Assembly: GCA_963383645.1 (NCBI GenBank)
Contig: OY726573.1
Location: forward strand, 18,776,158-18,840,157
Length of the DNA stretch: 64,000 bases
Source: Muscardinus avellanarius
Lineage: Eukaryota; Chordata; Mammalia; Rodentia; Gliridae
Reading direction: 5' to 3'
The notes below the pieces were generated by a model. That model was not told the DNA's origin, searched no databases, and saw nothing but the letters and a program-made list of their open reading frames with translations. Position numbers and translations under genes: made by a program. How positions within the stretch are numbered: position 1 is the stretch's first letter; every line of letters begins with the position of its first letter. This document shows, in pieces, positions 21,100 to 33,207 of the stretch.

Positions 21100-21235
21100 A
21101 GTAACATGTATTGGGGGGCTAGGGTGGAATGCAGAGAGAAAAACACCAAGGGTTGTGTGCACGTATTTTCCTATCACTCTGGAGCTCATTATGATGTATA
21201 ATTATAATGCACCGATAAAAGCATATTTTAAAAAA
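21100..21235 (+). mobile_element. Diverged L1-type 3' end
   Basis: 'gatgtataattataatgcac', 'cgataaaa' matches the 3' end shared by the composite elements and the L1 at 53866. The upstream G-rich part is mostly lost. Confidence 0.55.
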
Positions 21236-21242
21236 ATAGGAA

Positions 21243-21443
21243 TCAGCCGGGAGTGGTGGCGCACGCTTGTAATCCCCGCACTTGGGAGGCAGAGACGGGA
21301 GGATCACGTAGGTTCAAAGCCAGGCGTGCTGGCTTAAGAGACCCTGTTTCCAAAAATAAAAACGTATAAAATAAGTCTGGGAGTGTATCCCAGAGGTAGA
21401 AGGGCTTCCAGGAACCCCAGTACCACCAAAAAAAAAAAAAAAA
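21243..21443 (+). mobile_element. Variant-subfamily SINE with TSD
   Basis: Variant left and right halves, poly-A of about 17. Perfect flanking 'aaataggaatca' at 21234-21245 and 21445-21456. One of the least diverged SINEs here. Confidence 0.92.
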
Positions 21444-21639
21444 GAAATAGGAATCACCCAGAGAGAGAGCTCATTGAGACCTTCCTGCTCTGCCCCTTCT
21501 CCTTCCCTCCTCCTCTGTTTCCTCTCATGCCCTTCCTTCCTGAATGCCCAGTCCTACAGCCATCGGTGGAGCCCAACAAGGCAGACATCTACCGTGGGGA
21601 AGGGCAGCTGGCAGAGGGATGACACAGGAAGGCTGCTAC

Positions 21640-21975
21640 CATTTGGATCTGGGATGTCCCCCAAGGGTGCATGTGTTAAAGGTATGGCTCCCAGCTTGGG
21701 TTCTTGGGAAGTGGTGGACCCTTTAAATGTGGGGCCTAGTGGGACACCTTTGAGTCATTAGGAATATATATACCCTCAAAGAGTATAGCAGCACCTAGGC
21801 CCTGCCTCTTTCTCCCTGTTCACCCCCTGGTCATGGGGTGAGCCGATTTGCTCCACCACACACCGCCACCATGATGGGCCGCCTCACCGCAGACCCCAAA
21901 GCACAGAGCCAACACCAGCAAGACTGTATAGCTGATTATCTCAGGCATTTGTTGTAGGGATTCAAATCTGACAAA
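21640..21975 (+). mobile_element. MaLR-like LTR remnant
   Basis: 'ccatttggatctgggatgtc', 'gtgcatgtgttaaaggt', 'gtggggcctagtgggaca', 'tgagccgatttgctccacca', 'gctgattatctcaggcattt' are in the order of a MaLR/ERVL-type LTR known from several mammals. Exact subfamily not assigned. Non-coding. Confidence 0.6.
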
Positions 21976-22412
21976 CACGAGGCTGCCCGGGACAGGGTGA
22001 GGAGAGCACCCACAGGCTGGGCAGAGATACGACAGGGATGGCAGCACCCAAGCTGAGCAGGACACCACCCTGAGGGGCGCTGTGGCTGGGGTGGGAGCAC
22101 CAGCCTGGCTGAGAAAGACATACAAGGGGAGGGGTGGTGGGCTGCGAGTGTCTCATCCAAGATGGAGTGGGGGGCTCCAAGCCCAAGCAAGAGGCCTCCT
22201 TAGAGATGGAGACTGGCTTGAGGTGTCAAAACCCACATGGGGCAAGAACAGCATCTATGAGGGGATAGAAGCAATGGCCTGACAGGAGTGTTCAGAGCCC
22301 AAGCAGGTAAGAGGTCCTCACGGAGAAGATGGGAGGATCCGAGATGGAAGACTGGGCAAACTGAGGATGGCTGATCAAGTAAACATGAAGGATAACAGAA
22401 GCCAGGGGTTAT
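21976..22412. other. Unique sequence, no gene seen
   Basis: GC-rich with overlapping short frames on both strands (up to 101 codons). Two loosely similar stretches around 'gcccaagcaagaggcctcct' and 'gcccaagcaggtaagaggtc' suggest an old internal duplication. Confidence 0.45.
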
Positions 22413-23016
22413 AGGCTGAATTGTCCCCCCCACTCCATTACTGACCTGGTTTGGAACGGGGTCACTGCAGACATAACTAGCTTAACGTGAGGTTATACCT
22501 GAGTAGGTGGAGCCCTTATTTAACACGAGTGCAGTTCCATTTCTAGGGAAGAAATAAATTATGGCAAGAAATAAAGCTTACAAAAACCTACTCCAGGACT
22601 CTGCCCCCAGAGGTTCTAGGTCTGGGGTGATGCAGATCATCTGTGCTTCTGACCACCCTCCAGCTGATGCTGAAGGCTGCTGGTCCATAGACCACGTTTC
22701 GAGTAGCGACTCCAGACATAAAAAGAGCAAGTTGAATCCAGAGACATGTACTCAGTGACATGTCTGTATGAAGCTGAACATACCTGCTCCTATGTGGATG
22801 CTCTTCTTGCCCAAATGGGTGCCATCTGCAAGCCAGCGATTGCCAGCCACCGCCAGAAGCCAGAGGAGAAGCACAGAACAGGTCCTCCTCACAGTAACGG
22901 AGAAGACCAGTACTGCCAACAGTTTGATCTTGATGTCTAGACTCCAGAGATTTCTGTTGTTGAATCCACGCAGTCTGTGGTACTTTATAATGACATCCCT
23001 AGGAAACGAATATACC
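22413..23016 (+). mobile_element. MLT1-type LTR containing a MER5A-like insert
   Basis: Sense MLT1 order: 'ggctgaattgtccc', 'ggtcactgcagacataacta', 'cctgagtaggtggagccc', then after the insert 'gaagccagaggagaagcaca', 'tctgttgttgaatccacg', 'gtggtactttataatgacat'. Old solitary LTR. Confidence 0.7.
22585..22730 (+). mobile_element. MER5A-like hAT relic
   Basis: 'ctactccaggactctgcccc', 'gaggttctaggtctggggtg', 'ccagctgatgctgaaggctg', 'tggtccatagaccac' follow the MER5A order. A second copy lies at 24405-24560. Confidence 0.6.
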
Positions 23017-23349
23017 AGGATTGTTATTATTGCAAAATGGTGTTATGAACACCAAAAGGGAGAGATCTAGGATGAATTTTGTGATGTTGAATTGAACTGG
23101 ATGCATCAATGTAAACTAATGGTTTTCACTAGTTAAGATACAGAAACAAAGAGCAATGTGAAAGATATTTCTCAGCTCCATTCTCTGAGAAAACCTGGAA
23201 AGCATAACATTCCGGTAGCAATGAACATGCTTGGCACCTACAAATCAACTTTCACTAAAAGGGAAAAGGGTTCCTCGGAGAAGGGATGGTGACAGGACTG
23301 AGACAGGTATACAATGAACCTGGAAGATCTTTTTCGTTTGTTTGCTTTT
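23017..23349. other. Unique sequence, nothing recognised
   Basis: AT-rich with no repeat or coding signal visible. Confidence 0.5.
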
Positions 23350-23552
23350 GTTTTAATGTTACTGGGGATTCAATCTAGCGGCATTCTACCTCTGCGATAC
23401 ATCGCCAGCCCCTTTTATTTTTTATTTTGAGACAGGATGTGACTGATTTTCTGAGAGTCTTGCTTAGTTGCTGGGCTGGGCTGGGACCTGCGATTCTCCT
23501 GTCTCAGCCTCTCAAGTACTGGGATTACAAGCATGCACCACCATACAGAGTT
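23350..23552 (-). mobile_element. B1-dID/MEN-type dimeric SINE
   Basis: Antisense: 'actggggattcaatctagcg', left half ending 'gattacaagcatgcaccacc'. Flanked by 'gaagatctt' and 'gaggatctt', a probable TSD. Confidence 0.88.
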
Positions 23553-24404
23553 GGAGGATCTTATTGTTCCAGAAGCAAAAAAAGTACTCAATGAATAATA
23601 ATAGGTACATGTCACAGTGACACAAAGGGAAGATTGAACACGCTTCTATTGGTCAAATAACAGTAATTCCAGTACCAAACTAAACAATGAGAGTGATGGA
23701 TTAGAACACATTGTCTGTATGGATATAAACAAATAAATTAATTAGTTAAAATGCAGAGAGTAATAAGGTAATTGTGTACTTTCTGCAAAACACTTATTAA
23801 TTACAAAGAGGAAAAGAGTAACTTTATAGTGAAGAGGTCTGGCAGACACCATCTTAATTAAGTGATCACAGCAAACATCTCCAGTAAGGGGGCAAATGGA
23901 AACCAGGTGTTGCCAGATAGGATACACAGAGAAGAATGCAGCATCACTCCTGTGCTGTTCCTGCCAGCGATGCATAAGTGGAATCTAATCACGAGGAAGC
24001 ATCAGACAGACCCAAAATAACTGCTGTAATCTTCACAAGTTTCAAGGTCTGGAAAGTCAAGGAAAAATTGAGGAATTTATCCTGACTAAGGGAGGCTAAA
24101 GGGATGTGAGACCTAAACACAACACATGAGTCTGAGGTAGATCTTTTTGCTATAAAGTGATATTAGAAAAACTGGAGTAACCCAAATAGGCTCCATATAT
24201 TAGGTACATCAACATATCTATCTAAGCCTCCTGAGTTTGGTAGTTGTACATATGTAGGAGAATGTCTTTCTTTATATAAAAAAATTTCATTATATTATTA
24301 AAGGGTGATGGGGCACCCAGCTTGCATTTAGTCCTCAAAAGGTTCAAGAAAACAAAAGGGTTTTGGATTGTGCTTTCAACTTTTCTGCAAGTTTCATTAC
24401 AGCA
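23553..24404. other. Unique AT-rich sequence, no gene seen
   Basis: Random short frames only. No SINE, LTR or LINE recognised. Confidence 0.55.
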
Positions 24405-24560
24405 AAAATAAGGCACATGAAAAGCCTGCTCCAGGGTTCTCCCCTACAGGTTCTGACCTACCTGGTGTGGGGTGGGATGAGAGCATTTGCACTTCTGATC
24501 ATCCACCAGGTGATGCTGATGCCGTTGGTCCATACACTACATTTTGAGTAGTGAGTCTCT
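24405..24560 (+). mobile_element. MER5A-like hAT relic
   Basis: 'gcctgctccagggttctccc', 'acctggtgtggggtgggatg', 'caggtgatgctgatgccg', 'ttggtccatacactacattt': same order as the piece at 22585-22730. Confidence 0.6.
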
Positions 24561-24639
24561 GCACTCTGACCTCTCTCTTCCTGGAATCACCAACATCTTT
24601 GTCAGAGGCCCTTCTCTCAGGACCTTCTTCCCAAAAAAA

Positions 24640-24703
24640 CATTATCTCAGGTGGCTCAGAATAATCTCCTTGCCATTACTCAGGTCTCAACTACAATGTC
24701 ATA

Positions 24704-24763
<60 letters not shown>

Positions 24764-25165
24764 CCCTGAGCAGTCTGTTCCAGTCAGCATTCTTAAATCT
24801 AAAAGACTGGTCACATAACTTAGAGGAAAGAAGACTGATTTTCTTACAGATTCATGTTCAGTCCATGTGAGGCCAGGGACTGAAGATCTCAGGGCATAGC
24901 AGCCAGAGGTGGAGAGAGGGAGAGCACAGGGGCTGTGCTTCTCACATCATGGAGGCTGGAAGCAAGAGAGCAAGGGGAAGAAGAGCCACATATAACCCCC
25001 AAAGCCATATCCTCAAGGGACCCACCCTATCCAGCCACACCCTATCCACCAGTGGATTTATCCATTGCTGGGGTTACAATTCATGACTCAATTACATCAC
25101 CTACAAACCACCAATTTATGAGCTCCTCAGAGGCCAGTATATATCTAAGTATAACATAGTCCAAG
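24640..25165 (-). mobile_element. MaLR-like LTR (antisense) with internal (AG)n
   Basis: 'agattcatgttcagtccatg', 'tcatggaggctggaagcaag', 'cctcaagggacccaccctat', 'atccaccagtggatttatcc', 'catgactcaattacatcac' run in antisense MaLR-type order. Solitary and non-coding. Confidence 0.6.
24711..24760. repeat. (AG)n microsatellite
   Basis: About 25 AG units inside the antisense LTR. Confidence 0.98.
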
Positions 25166-25204
25166 CCACCTCCTGACACACATTCCCTGCCTCATTTTCG
25201 TTGC

Positions 25205-25705
25205 CACTCATGTTAGTTTTTATGGCTTCTGTAATGAATTACCATAACCTTGTGGCTCAAAACAACACAAAATTATTTTCTTGCAATACTACCACATTAC
25301 AAGTCTGGCCCAAGTCTCACTGGGCTGAGATTAAGACCTTGGCAGGGCTGTGTTCCCTCTAGAGGCACTGGGGGATAATCTATTTCCTTGTCCTTTCCAG
25401 ATCCAAGAGGCTACTGCATCCCTGGGTGCATGGCCCCTTCCTCCACCTTCAGAGGCAACACCAGTACATCTCTGCACTTTCTTTCTACAGTCACATCTTC
25501 CCCTGACAGACTCCTCTACCTCCCTCGTCCACTTTTTTGGGACTATACTGGGCCCACCTAAATAACCCAGGATAGTCTCTCCATCTCAACATTCTTAGCC
25601 TACTTACATCTAAAAAGTCCTCTTTGCTGTATAATGCAACATATTCCTAGGTTCTGGGATTCGAATATGGACATCTTTGAGGAGCCATTATTCAGCCTAC
25701 CTTCC
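25205..25705 (-). mobile_element. MLT1-type LTR
   Basis: Antisense MLT1 order: 'ttatggcttctgtaatgaat', 'gtggctcaaaacaacacaaa', 'ctcactgggctgagattaag', 'ggcagggctgtgttccctct', 'actgggcccacctaaataac', 'tggacatctttgaggagcca'. Nearly full length. Confidence 0.78.
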
Positions 25706-26947
25706 CTTGAACCAGCCTTCCAAGATAGAAAGAAACATCCAAGACATCTAGTTTAACCCTGCTCCTTTCTCCTAACCTTCTCCCGGCCTCTAAATTAACT
25801 GCTTCATGCCCTCTCTGCTTCATTTCTCTTGTCTCTAACACAGACCTAGTTATATCTATTCTACATCATCTTTGGGATGAATAAATGAAGCAGTGCATAC
25901 AAAATACATCTCACAGATATTAGAACAAGAACTAAGGAAAAGTGTGCTACCTGCTTACACTGGCCCTCCCTTCATCACCCTGCTAGGAGTCTGAGGCCCC
26001 AGCCTGGGGTGGCTTTTCCAAAACAGACCTCTGGCCACTTGCCACTCCGCCACTTCCATATTCCTATGGGTCCCATGACAGAGAGGGTCTATCCTTAGTT
26101 TTTCTGAGAAATCTTCACCTAAAAAGAATATGATAGTAATACTCAGCTGGCACCCATTCCCAAACAGTCCATCCCGCCTCTCGACATACACATTCTTCCA
26201 GATCATCTCACTAGGTAACCCGCTTTGAACATTATGTGAACTTTTCTTTGAAGAGCATGAAAGGCATGTGGAAAATTTTCCTTCTTTCTGGAGCTCCAGA
26301 AAATAGCTGACCTACTTGAGGGGAAAATCTATCCATAAATAGATTATTCACCAACAGCCCGCCACAGCCATGGCTAGCTCTTCCTTCTCTCAAGTCCTAT
26401 CACAGGGGCCTTGCCCATCTCCCATTATCTAAGGAGTAATCAAATGTTCAATGTAAGAGTGTTTTGCATTGTTTGGGTCCTGGGAAGCGTCACTCTTAAC
26501 CACCTCCATTACTGAACTCCCCTAGTATCTATGCAGTAGAGTTACAAACCTCCTGGTCACTTGGGACTACCCGGAAACAATTCTGGCCTCTGCAGCCCTT
26601 AGTAATCTGAGCTTTGTCCTCTGTCTTCCATGGGAATCCCTGAACCCTACCTGCCCACTCCCACCCTACAATCAAGCCATTGATTTATTCTGAGATACTT
26701 CACAAGCCAGACATACATCTATATCCTGGACATATTAATGGTAGGAAATATAGACAATCTTTTTCCTGGTGTAGCACAAGTCTGGTGCACCCCAGGGCTT
26801 GCTTTGGCTTTTAGGGTGAGCAATGAAGTAGGGATGACAGTAGTAACTGTATTCAGGGACACCTGCATTCTCTAAATCTCTTCTTCTCAACCTTGTAGTT
26901 CTTAACCCCTCTAGGGGAGTCACAGGTCTTTTAGAAAAGATGAAGAG
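25706..26947. other. Unique sequence, no gene seen
   Basis: 1.2 kb without a recognisable repeat. The longest frames are 76-83 codons, antisense, no domain. Confidence 0.6.
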
Positions 26948-27147
26948 CTGGGCATGGTGGCACATGCCTATAATCCTGGTACTTGGGAGGCTGAGACAGG
27001 ACGATCACAGGTTTGAAGCCTCAACAACTTACTGAGGCTCTCAGCAACATAGAGAGATCCCATTTCCAAATAAGAAATAAAATTGTTCTGGAATATAGCT
27101 TGGAGGTAGAATGCCTCTGGGTTCAATTCCCAGTACCACAAAAAAAA
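26948..27147 (+). mobile_element. B1-dID/MEN-type dimeric SINE
   Basis: Full dimer with 'gctgggcatggtggcacatg', right half 'agaatgcctctgggttcaat' and A-rich tail. Confidence 0.9.
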
Positions 27148-27212
27148 GAAAGAAAAGCTTGTTCCCTTGAAATATAAACATGTATACCCACCCCTAGACA
27201 CACTGTGTGCAT

Positions 27213-27262
<50 letters not shown>
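27213..27262. repeat. (AC)n microsatellite
   Basis: About 25 AC units, 65 bp downstream of the SINE tail. Confidence 0.98.
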
Positions 27263-27263
<1 letters not shown>

Positions 27264-28439
27264 ATTGTGCAAATTATCTCTAGGAACCAAGGGTTCACCA
27301 GAGCCCTCGTGTGGCTCCCAGGCTACAACCCACTTCTTTCTGCTACTCCTGTCCAGTCCAGGCAAACTTCTGCTCCCCTTCAACCCATGTTAATTTCCAG
27401 AAGGACATAGAATTGAGAACTCAAGAAGCTTAGTGATTGTTGAATAATGTTTCGATTTCACACCCAACTCTGTGAGCAACAAAAAGGGGAAAAATGCCTC
27501 TTTAGCCTTGCCAGAGACGGGAGGCATGTAGAGCAAAAGGTTTTGAAAATAACTATTATTTCTACCTCATATCAAAAAAATTAATGTTCAAATGAATTGT
27601 AATCTCAATGAATTGAGAACTTTCCATTGTGCATTCTGACTTTTAGACGATAATGAGTACCTTCCCTTTGAGAGGTCCCAGCTCCAACTGAGCCCAGAGA
27701 CCCTAGACTGAACTGGTGCATATACCCAAAATGGTAATTAAAGCATATCCATGGAAGAGAACATTTTCATTCTAGGATATAATAGGGGCTCAAAGCTTAG
27801 TTCTTCTGTGCTTTAGAAATAATAATGTCTCTATATTCAGGGGTTGAGGGGAATGCCTGTAGATTCCACCTAACTTTGAATCTCAGCAACAGCTCCCTAA
27901 AGAGCACCCTTTTGCATGAATCCATGAATAACTGAACATGCACACACTCTTCATTATCACCAGAGTCTGGGCATTAACTCCCTAACCACTTTTCCTACTT
28001 GTTAGCATCTTGGGACCTTAGGGTGTAGCTGAAAATGAGCAAATGCACCTCCTGTCAGAGCCTGCTATGCTGGGTTAGCTGCTGGCCGTGGTGCTGAAAC
28101 AAGACCTGTGCTCCAGGACTCCAAGTCAGCCCTGTGTGTGCTCTCATTTCTGAATGTTGTCTCTAGCACAGGATTACAGCAGGCTGCACAAAGTGCCTTA
28201 TTTCCTGACTGCATTCATTTCCTAGAGTTTTTATTTGACTCCTGATTTACCCAGAAGTTAGTGCTCTTCTAACTCTTCCACCCCAGTTTTAGCTTCTCAC
28301 CTGTGAGAATCTTATGCTTGAGCTATGCTGTTTAGCTTACATTTTTCCCATGCAATAAACTTCCCCATATTTCTAGATGTTTATGCGCACTATCTTGAAA
28401 TATCACACACATAACTACCACTATCACTATCACGATCTC
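27263..28439. other. Unique sequence, no gene seen
   Basis: AT-balanced and non-repetitive; 27540-27660 is AT-rich with repeated 'aatgaattg' words. No coding signal. Confidence 0.55.
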
Positions 28440-28570
28440 TTCACTTGTCACAACTCAACTCCTACTGATTACCAGTTCTTCAAGACTCAGCGCATATTTC
28501 ACCTCCTTTAGGAAGTCTTCCTTGATTACTCATAAATTATTTTTTCCTTTACTTAAAATTTCTTACCATT

Positions 28571-28775
28571 TTCCAGCCACAGTGGCACATGCCTATAATA
28601 CCAGTACTTGGGAGGCTAGAACAGGAGGACTGAAGGTTCAAAGCCAGTCTTAGCAACTTTGCTAGACCCTCAGAAACTTAGCAAGACCCTGTTTTAAAAT
28701 AAGAATAGAAAAGGCATGGGATTGTAGCCTGAAGATAGAATGTCCCTGGTTCAATTCCCAATACAAAGAAAAAAG
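28571..28775 (+). mobile_element. B1-dID/MEN-type dimeric SINE
   Basis: Full dimer with 'cagccacagtggcacatgcc' and right half 'agaatgtccctggttcaatt'. Confidence 0.88.
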
Positions 28776-28782
28776 TCTTATC

Positions 28783-29000
28783 TTCAAACCAGGCAGAGTG
28801 GCACAAGCCTGTAACCTCAGTACTTAGGAGGCTGAGGCAGGAAGATTACAGGTTTGAGGCTAGCCTCAGCAACTTAATGAAGCTCTTGTCAAATTAGCAG
28901 GACCCTGTTTCAAAATAAAGGTAAAATAAAATGGGGTTGGGGATGTATCTCAGATGTAGAACATCCCGGAATCCAAGCCCTATACCACACACAAAAAATA
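28783..29000 (+). mobile_element. B1-dID/MEN-type dimeric SINE
   Basis: Second SINE directly after the first in the same orientation: 'caggcagagtggcacaagcc', right half 'ggatgtatctcagatgtaga', tail 'acacacaaaaaa'. Confidence 0.88.
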
Positions 29001-29230
29001 ATTCCTATCTTTCACTACATCAAATAAAATTAACCATCTCCTCTTGCTAGTGGCCTGGACTTTCCTTTACTGTTGTGTTCCACTTTTTTCTTTGCTAACA
29101 CTTTTCTCTAGTCAAGTCTAATTTTCTTGAAGGCATGAACCCTGTTGATATAGCTATCCGTCTCCAGTACAAGTATAGTATCTGTTGCATAGCAAATACT
29201 TAACTACTGGAGAAATGTGTGGAATGGTTC

Positions 29231-29895
29231 TGTATCTCCCTCTAGAATTACAGTAATGGGGCCTCTGGGTATACTTCTGCCAAGGTTGTACATCATTTGC
29301 AAGAAAAATAGAAAAGAAGGAAAAAGTAATGAAGAGATGAAGTCTTTGGGGATAGGTAGGATACATGAGGAGATTTATTTTTACAGAAAGTTTGACCTGG
29401 AAATGGGAAGGGGTACTCAGATAAAGTATAAAATGAAAGGTACACAAAGATAAAGAAATATAAAGTGTAAAGATAAAGAAATATAAGGTGTTTTATATTT
29501 CTTTCTTTATATGTAGGAAAGCATTCTCCCATATCCTGATTCCCAGTAGGGAATCTCCCACTAAATACACTTGGGCTACTGACAAGCCCTAACACCATTC
29601 CTATGGAGTTTGTGTTAGGAAATTCACTCTATTTTCCTCTTTAACCCCACCTAGACATCTACAGACAGGTGGCCCAGTCCGCAGATATGAGCTCCTTCTT
29701 TCAGCTTGGTAGTGCCTGGATCTAGACTGGAGGTAGAAATCAGCAAGACCTCTAGACTCTACTAAGCTATTATTCTCTTGATCATTTTAATTAATATTTA
29801 AATGCTCCTTTTTTCTAAATATCACTTTTCTTTATTCTAAACTCAAATGAAGAAGAGTACTGTTACCAGGAATTGTCTTATAGATCCAAAAAGGT
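29231..29895. other. Unique sequence, no gene seen
   Basis: Overlapping + and - frames (78-101 codons) are mutually exclusive and lack domains. A direct repeat of 'aaagataaagaaatata' occurs near 29443 and 29470. Confidence 0.5.
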
Positions 29896-29972
29896 ACGAA
29901 TCAGTTCAGTTCCTCATTCTCCAAACACTTATTAATACCTCTGTGCCATGAACAGTGGCTGGGGATATAAGA

Positions 29973-30166
29973 ATAAGATATAGTCAGGCATAGTAGCACA
30001 CACCTGCAATCCCAGTACTTGGGAGGCTGAGACAGGAGGATCACAGGTTTTAGGCCAATCTCAACAACGTGGCAAAGCCTTCAACAACTTAGTGAGACCC
30101 ATTTCAAAATATAAAATAGTTATGGGGGAATAGTTCAAAGGGAGAATGACCCTGGATTCAAGTCCC

Positions 30167-30171
<5 letters not shown>
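29973..30171 (+). mobile_element. B1-dID/MEN-type dimeric SINE
   Basis: Full dimer inserted in the L2. Right half is degraded ('gaatgaccctggattcaagt'); the tail became an AC array. Confidence 0.88.

Positions 30172-30214
<43 letters not shown>
30172..30214. repeat. (AC)n microsatellite at a SINE tail
   Basis: About 21 AC units beginning at the SINE 3' end. Confidence 0.98.
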
Positions 30215-30217
<3 letters not shown>

Positions 30218-30425
30218 TATGTGATACGTATCTTGAGCTCAAGGAACTCACAGGCAGTGAAAGAGACATGATACAAGGCAAATTACTGAAGCACATGGTG
30301 AAAGCGTCACACGATTCGGGACGAGCAAAGTACAGTGGGAATGCAGAGTGAAGATTAGTGGATTCTGCCTGGAGACGCAGGGGATGATTTCACTGAGAAG
30401 GAGACATTTGTGTCAGGTTTGGAAG

Positions 30426-31074
30426 AATAGGCAATTTCAAAAATGTGCAGAAGTTTGGAATTTAAAAGTGCACAGCATCTTGAAGACATAATCAATTATT
30501 TTGTCCAACTTACAAGAATTCAGGAAAAGGGAGACATGGTTATGGATAAATATAGCAAACGGATTGGTGCTAGATAAAAGGAGTTTTAAATGCCAGGATA
30601 AGGGGTCTAAAGTGTGTCCTGGCATGTCTATAAAAAACGAACAGAGAAACAGAACCAGAAAGGCTCTATCATTGGTAAAGAGGCCACCTTCTCAGGATCT
30701 GATTCAGTACCCCACCAATCAGCTGCTGAAGTTTCTCTCAGATCCTTTTGTCTTATGAGAAAAAAGAAAGGAAGGAAGGAGGCTGGCAACTACAATTATC
30801 TTTTTGACAGTGATTTTTTTTTTCAGAAGCATTCTCCTGGCTGCAGCGTAATTCGTATTTCTGGAATAATAATCTAGCATTTCATCAGAGTAGAAATAGA
30901 GTAATAAGAGATGCATATGCTTCCTGGACCACAGAACATGTTTTGGATACTGAAAGCACTCCTATTAGAGTTGAGGATGACAGCAGAGAAATTAGAAAGA
31001 TAAAAGTTGATAGCCTCATTGGCTAGGAAGGGTTATTTCTAAGAGGTTACCAATTCCTGCAACCAAAACTAAAG
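30426..31074. other. Unique sequence, no gene seen
   Basis: AT-rich, no repeat or coding signal recognised. Confidence 0.55.
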
Positions 31075-31245
31075 TGTTAGGATTACAGGTTCAAGAACAG
31101 CCTCAAAAACATAGGGAGTTCTCAGAAACCTAGTAAGATCCTGTTTCAAAACAAAACAAAAAAATGGGCTGGGGGTGTACCTTGGAAGTAGAATGCCCCT
31201 GGGTTCTATCCTCAGCAACACAAAGCAAAACAGAACAAACAAAAA
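31075..31245 (+). mobile_element. 5'-truncated dimeric SINE with TSD
   Basis: Starts at 'ggattacaggttcaagaaca' in the left half. Near-matching flanks 'aactaaagtgtt' and 'aattgaagtgttt'. Confidence 0.85.
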
Positions 31246-32324
31246 GAAATTGAAGTGTTTCTATTGCAAATGATCTGAAAGATGTGTGCATTATCTGTGG
31301 TTGTGGGAACCTCCAAAATTGGCCTCAGTTTTCAATGCTGGCTTCAAATAAAAGAGGGAAATGAAGACCAGGAGTTTAGTACTGCCTAAGCATCTGCCCC
31401 AAGCACCTGCTTATGTCCACAGTCCCTAGTGCCTACTGCCAGTTCTCAGCATGAAATATCAGCTCCGTATCAAAAAGCAATTTCTTTCCCTGGACTCATT
31501 CAATGAATGAGGGCTGCCTGGGCTTGGCTGAGATCACCCCACTCATCCAGCACCTCAAGGTCACACTGAGGAAGTCGGAGCACACAGCATACCATGTCAG
31601 GGCAAGCTACCCGGAGAAAGGAAGGCAAGATAAAAAAAAAAAAAATCCAGGCCCAGACTTGGGCAAAATAAGAACAAAGACCAAATCTTGACTATCAGTC
31701 TAGAAGACTTCTTCTTAGGAGTGATAGGAAATAGAACAGAAGGCAGAGTTCTTGCCCTTAGGGGACTCGAAGTCTAGGCAACAAGAAAGATTCCCAGAAG
31801 CAACCAGGAGTGAACCATGCAAACCACTGCAAGGACATTGTATAGTATCACAAGCCAGTTAGACAAAGCACAGGGGCCGGCTCCCTCTCCTGGGCTTCTT
31901 GGGCTGGCTCCCTCTCCTGGGCTTCTTTGCCAGCAGAAAGCTCAGCTTCTCCCTGAGAATCTTTGCTTAGAAACAACTTATCTCTTCTCTGTGCTCTGAC
32001 AGACCTGTTTTGAGCCTGCTTTCAAAGAGATCAGCCTCTTTGATTAAACAGTGGGTTCCTTGAAGGAACCATGAAGTCTTTGCTTATCGTATTAGGCCCC
32101 ATGCCTGGCACACATTACATGTACATCTCACATGTACATCTCACATGCACCGCAGCCCTGGCACACTTAACCATGCACACTGAGATTGGGGAATCATGCA
32201 TGGTATGTTTGATCCCTGGGTCAGGCTGCTCAGTAGCAAAAGAAACAGGTGTCACTGACCTTTCTCCCTGGCTCATCCTGAACCCAAGATCATCTTCTGG
32301 GTCGGTACTTCCCCCACCCCAAAT
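31246..32324. other. Mostly unique sequence; short L2-like piece
   Basis: 31730-31800 ('gagttcttgcccttagggga') looks like antisense L2. A local tandem duplication occurs at 31880-31930: 'ggctccctctcctgggcttc' is repeated after about 35 bp. 'catctcacatgtacatctca' near 32122 is a second short tandem. No gene seen. Confidence 0.5.
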
Positions 32325-32620
32325 TCATGGTTTCACTTTTCAATTGCCTGTGGTCAACCACAGTCCAAAACTATAAAATGGTCAATTCTGGAAAAAATAG
32401 CTCAAAATTTTAAATAACTTTTACTATACTATATTGTTGTAATTATTCTATATCATTGCTGGTTATTGTTGTTAATCCCTTACTGTGTCTAATTTATAAA
32501 TTAAACATTATCTTAGAGGTGTGTCTGTGTAGGAAAAAATATGGTACATATAGAGTTGGGTAGCATCTGAGGTTTGAGCCATCCTCTGGGGGTCTTGGGA
32601 TATATACCTCTCATGGATAA
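32325..32620. mobile_element. Tigger-like (pogo/Tc1-mariner) non-autonomous relic
   Basis: 'cctgtggtcaaccacagtcc', 'aaatggtcaattctggaaaa', 'tttataaattaaacattatc', 'ctctgggggtcttgggatat' follow the order of a short internally deleted Tigger-type element: both ends present and no transposase. The family name is from memory. Confidence 0.6.
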
Positions 32621-32779
32621 AAGAGGATGCTCTGCTTATAGAGGTGCCTTCTTAACTGTCTTGGGGAATCAGAGAACTGAGGACTCCAAGATATTGGTGA
32701 TGTTATCCATGCCTCAACAAAGCGTGTTTCCTTGTGGGGAGGACATTTCTCAGACAACATGAGTCTTCAGCTACTAGTA

Positions 32780-33065
32780 AGATCCATCTGAGCTGAATTG
32801 ACGAGATGGGGAATTCATCACTGCCTGAGCTGCCTTTGCTCTGTGCTTGCTATGCCCCTGTGTTCTGCTAGGTTGCACTGGTGATGTGGATGTGCATGAG
32901 GTAGAGCCTCTGTCCTCACGAGGCCCACATTCCAGGACTGGAAAGAGGACATGTCCATGCATACCATGGTACAAGAAAAAGGGGGCAAAGGTCAAAAAAG
33001 GTTTATATAAAGCCCTAGGGGATTTCCTCAAAGGCGGTGTTGGTGCAGGGGTTTTGAGAATAAAA
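32780..33065 (-). mobile_element. LINE L2 relic (likely)
   Basis: Antisense L2-like words: 'gaggtagagcctctgtcctc', 'acgaggcccacattccag', 'aaagccctaggggatttcct'. Diverged. Confidence 0.5.
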
Positions 33066-33207
33066 CCTTTCATTCTGGACCTCTAAGGGTTTTGTTAAAG
33101 GAAGAAGATGGAGTTAACAGCATAAGATCCACAAGACAGTTATTCGTTAATCTATAATTTCTGGAGCACCCAGCACATTGCTTGGACCATGTACATGTGA
33201 GATGTAA

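Larger units (their letters stand above)
28440..29230 (+). mobile_element. LINE L2 3' end, split by two SINEs
   Basis: Sense L2 order across the inserts: 'cacctcctttaggaagtctt', 'ccttgattactcataaatta', then after 29000 'ttcttgaaggcatgaaccct', 'gcatagcaaatacttaacta'. Non-coding. Confidence 0.65.
29896..30425 (-). mobile_element. LINE L2 3' end, split by a SINE
   Basis: Antisense L2: 'ccaaacacttattaatacct', 'gtgccatgaacagtggctgg', 'ggatat', then after the SINE 'gagctcaaggaactcacagg' and 'ggagacatttgtgtcaggtt'. Confidence 0.65.
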
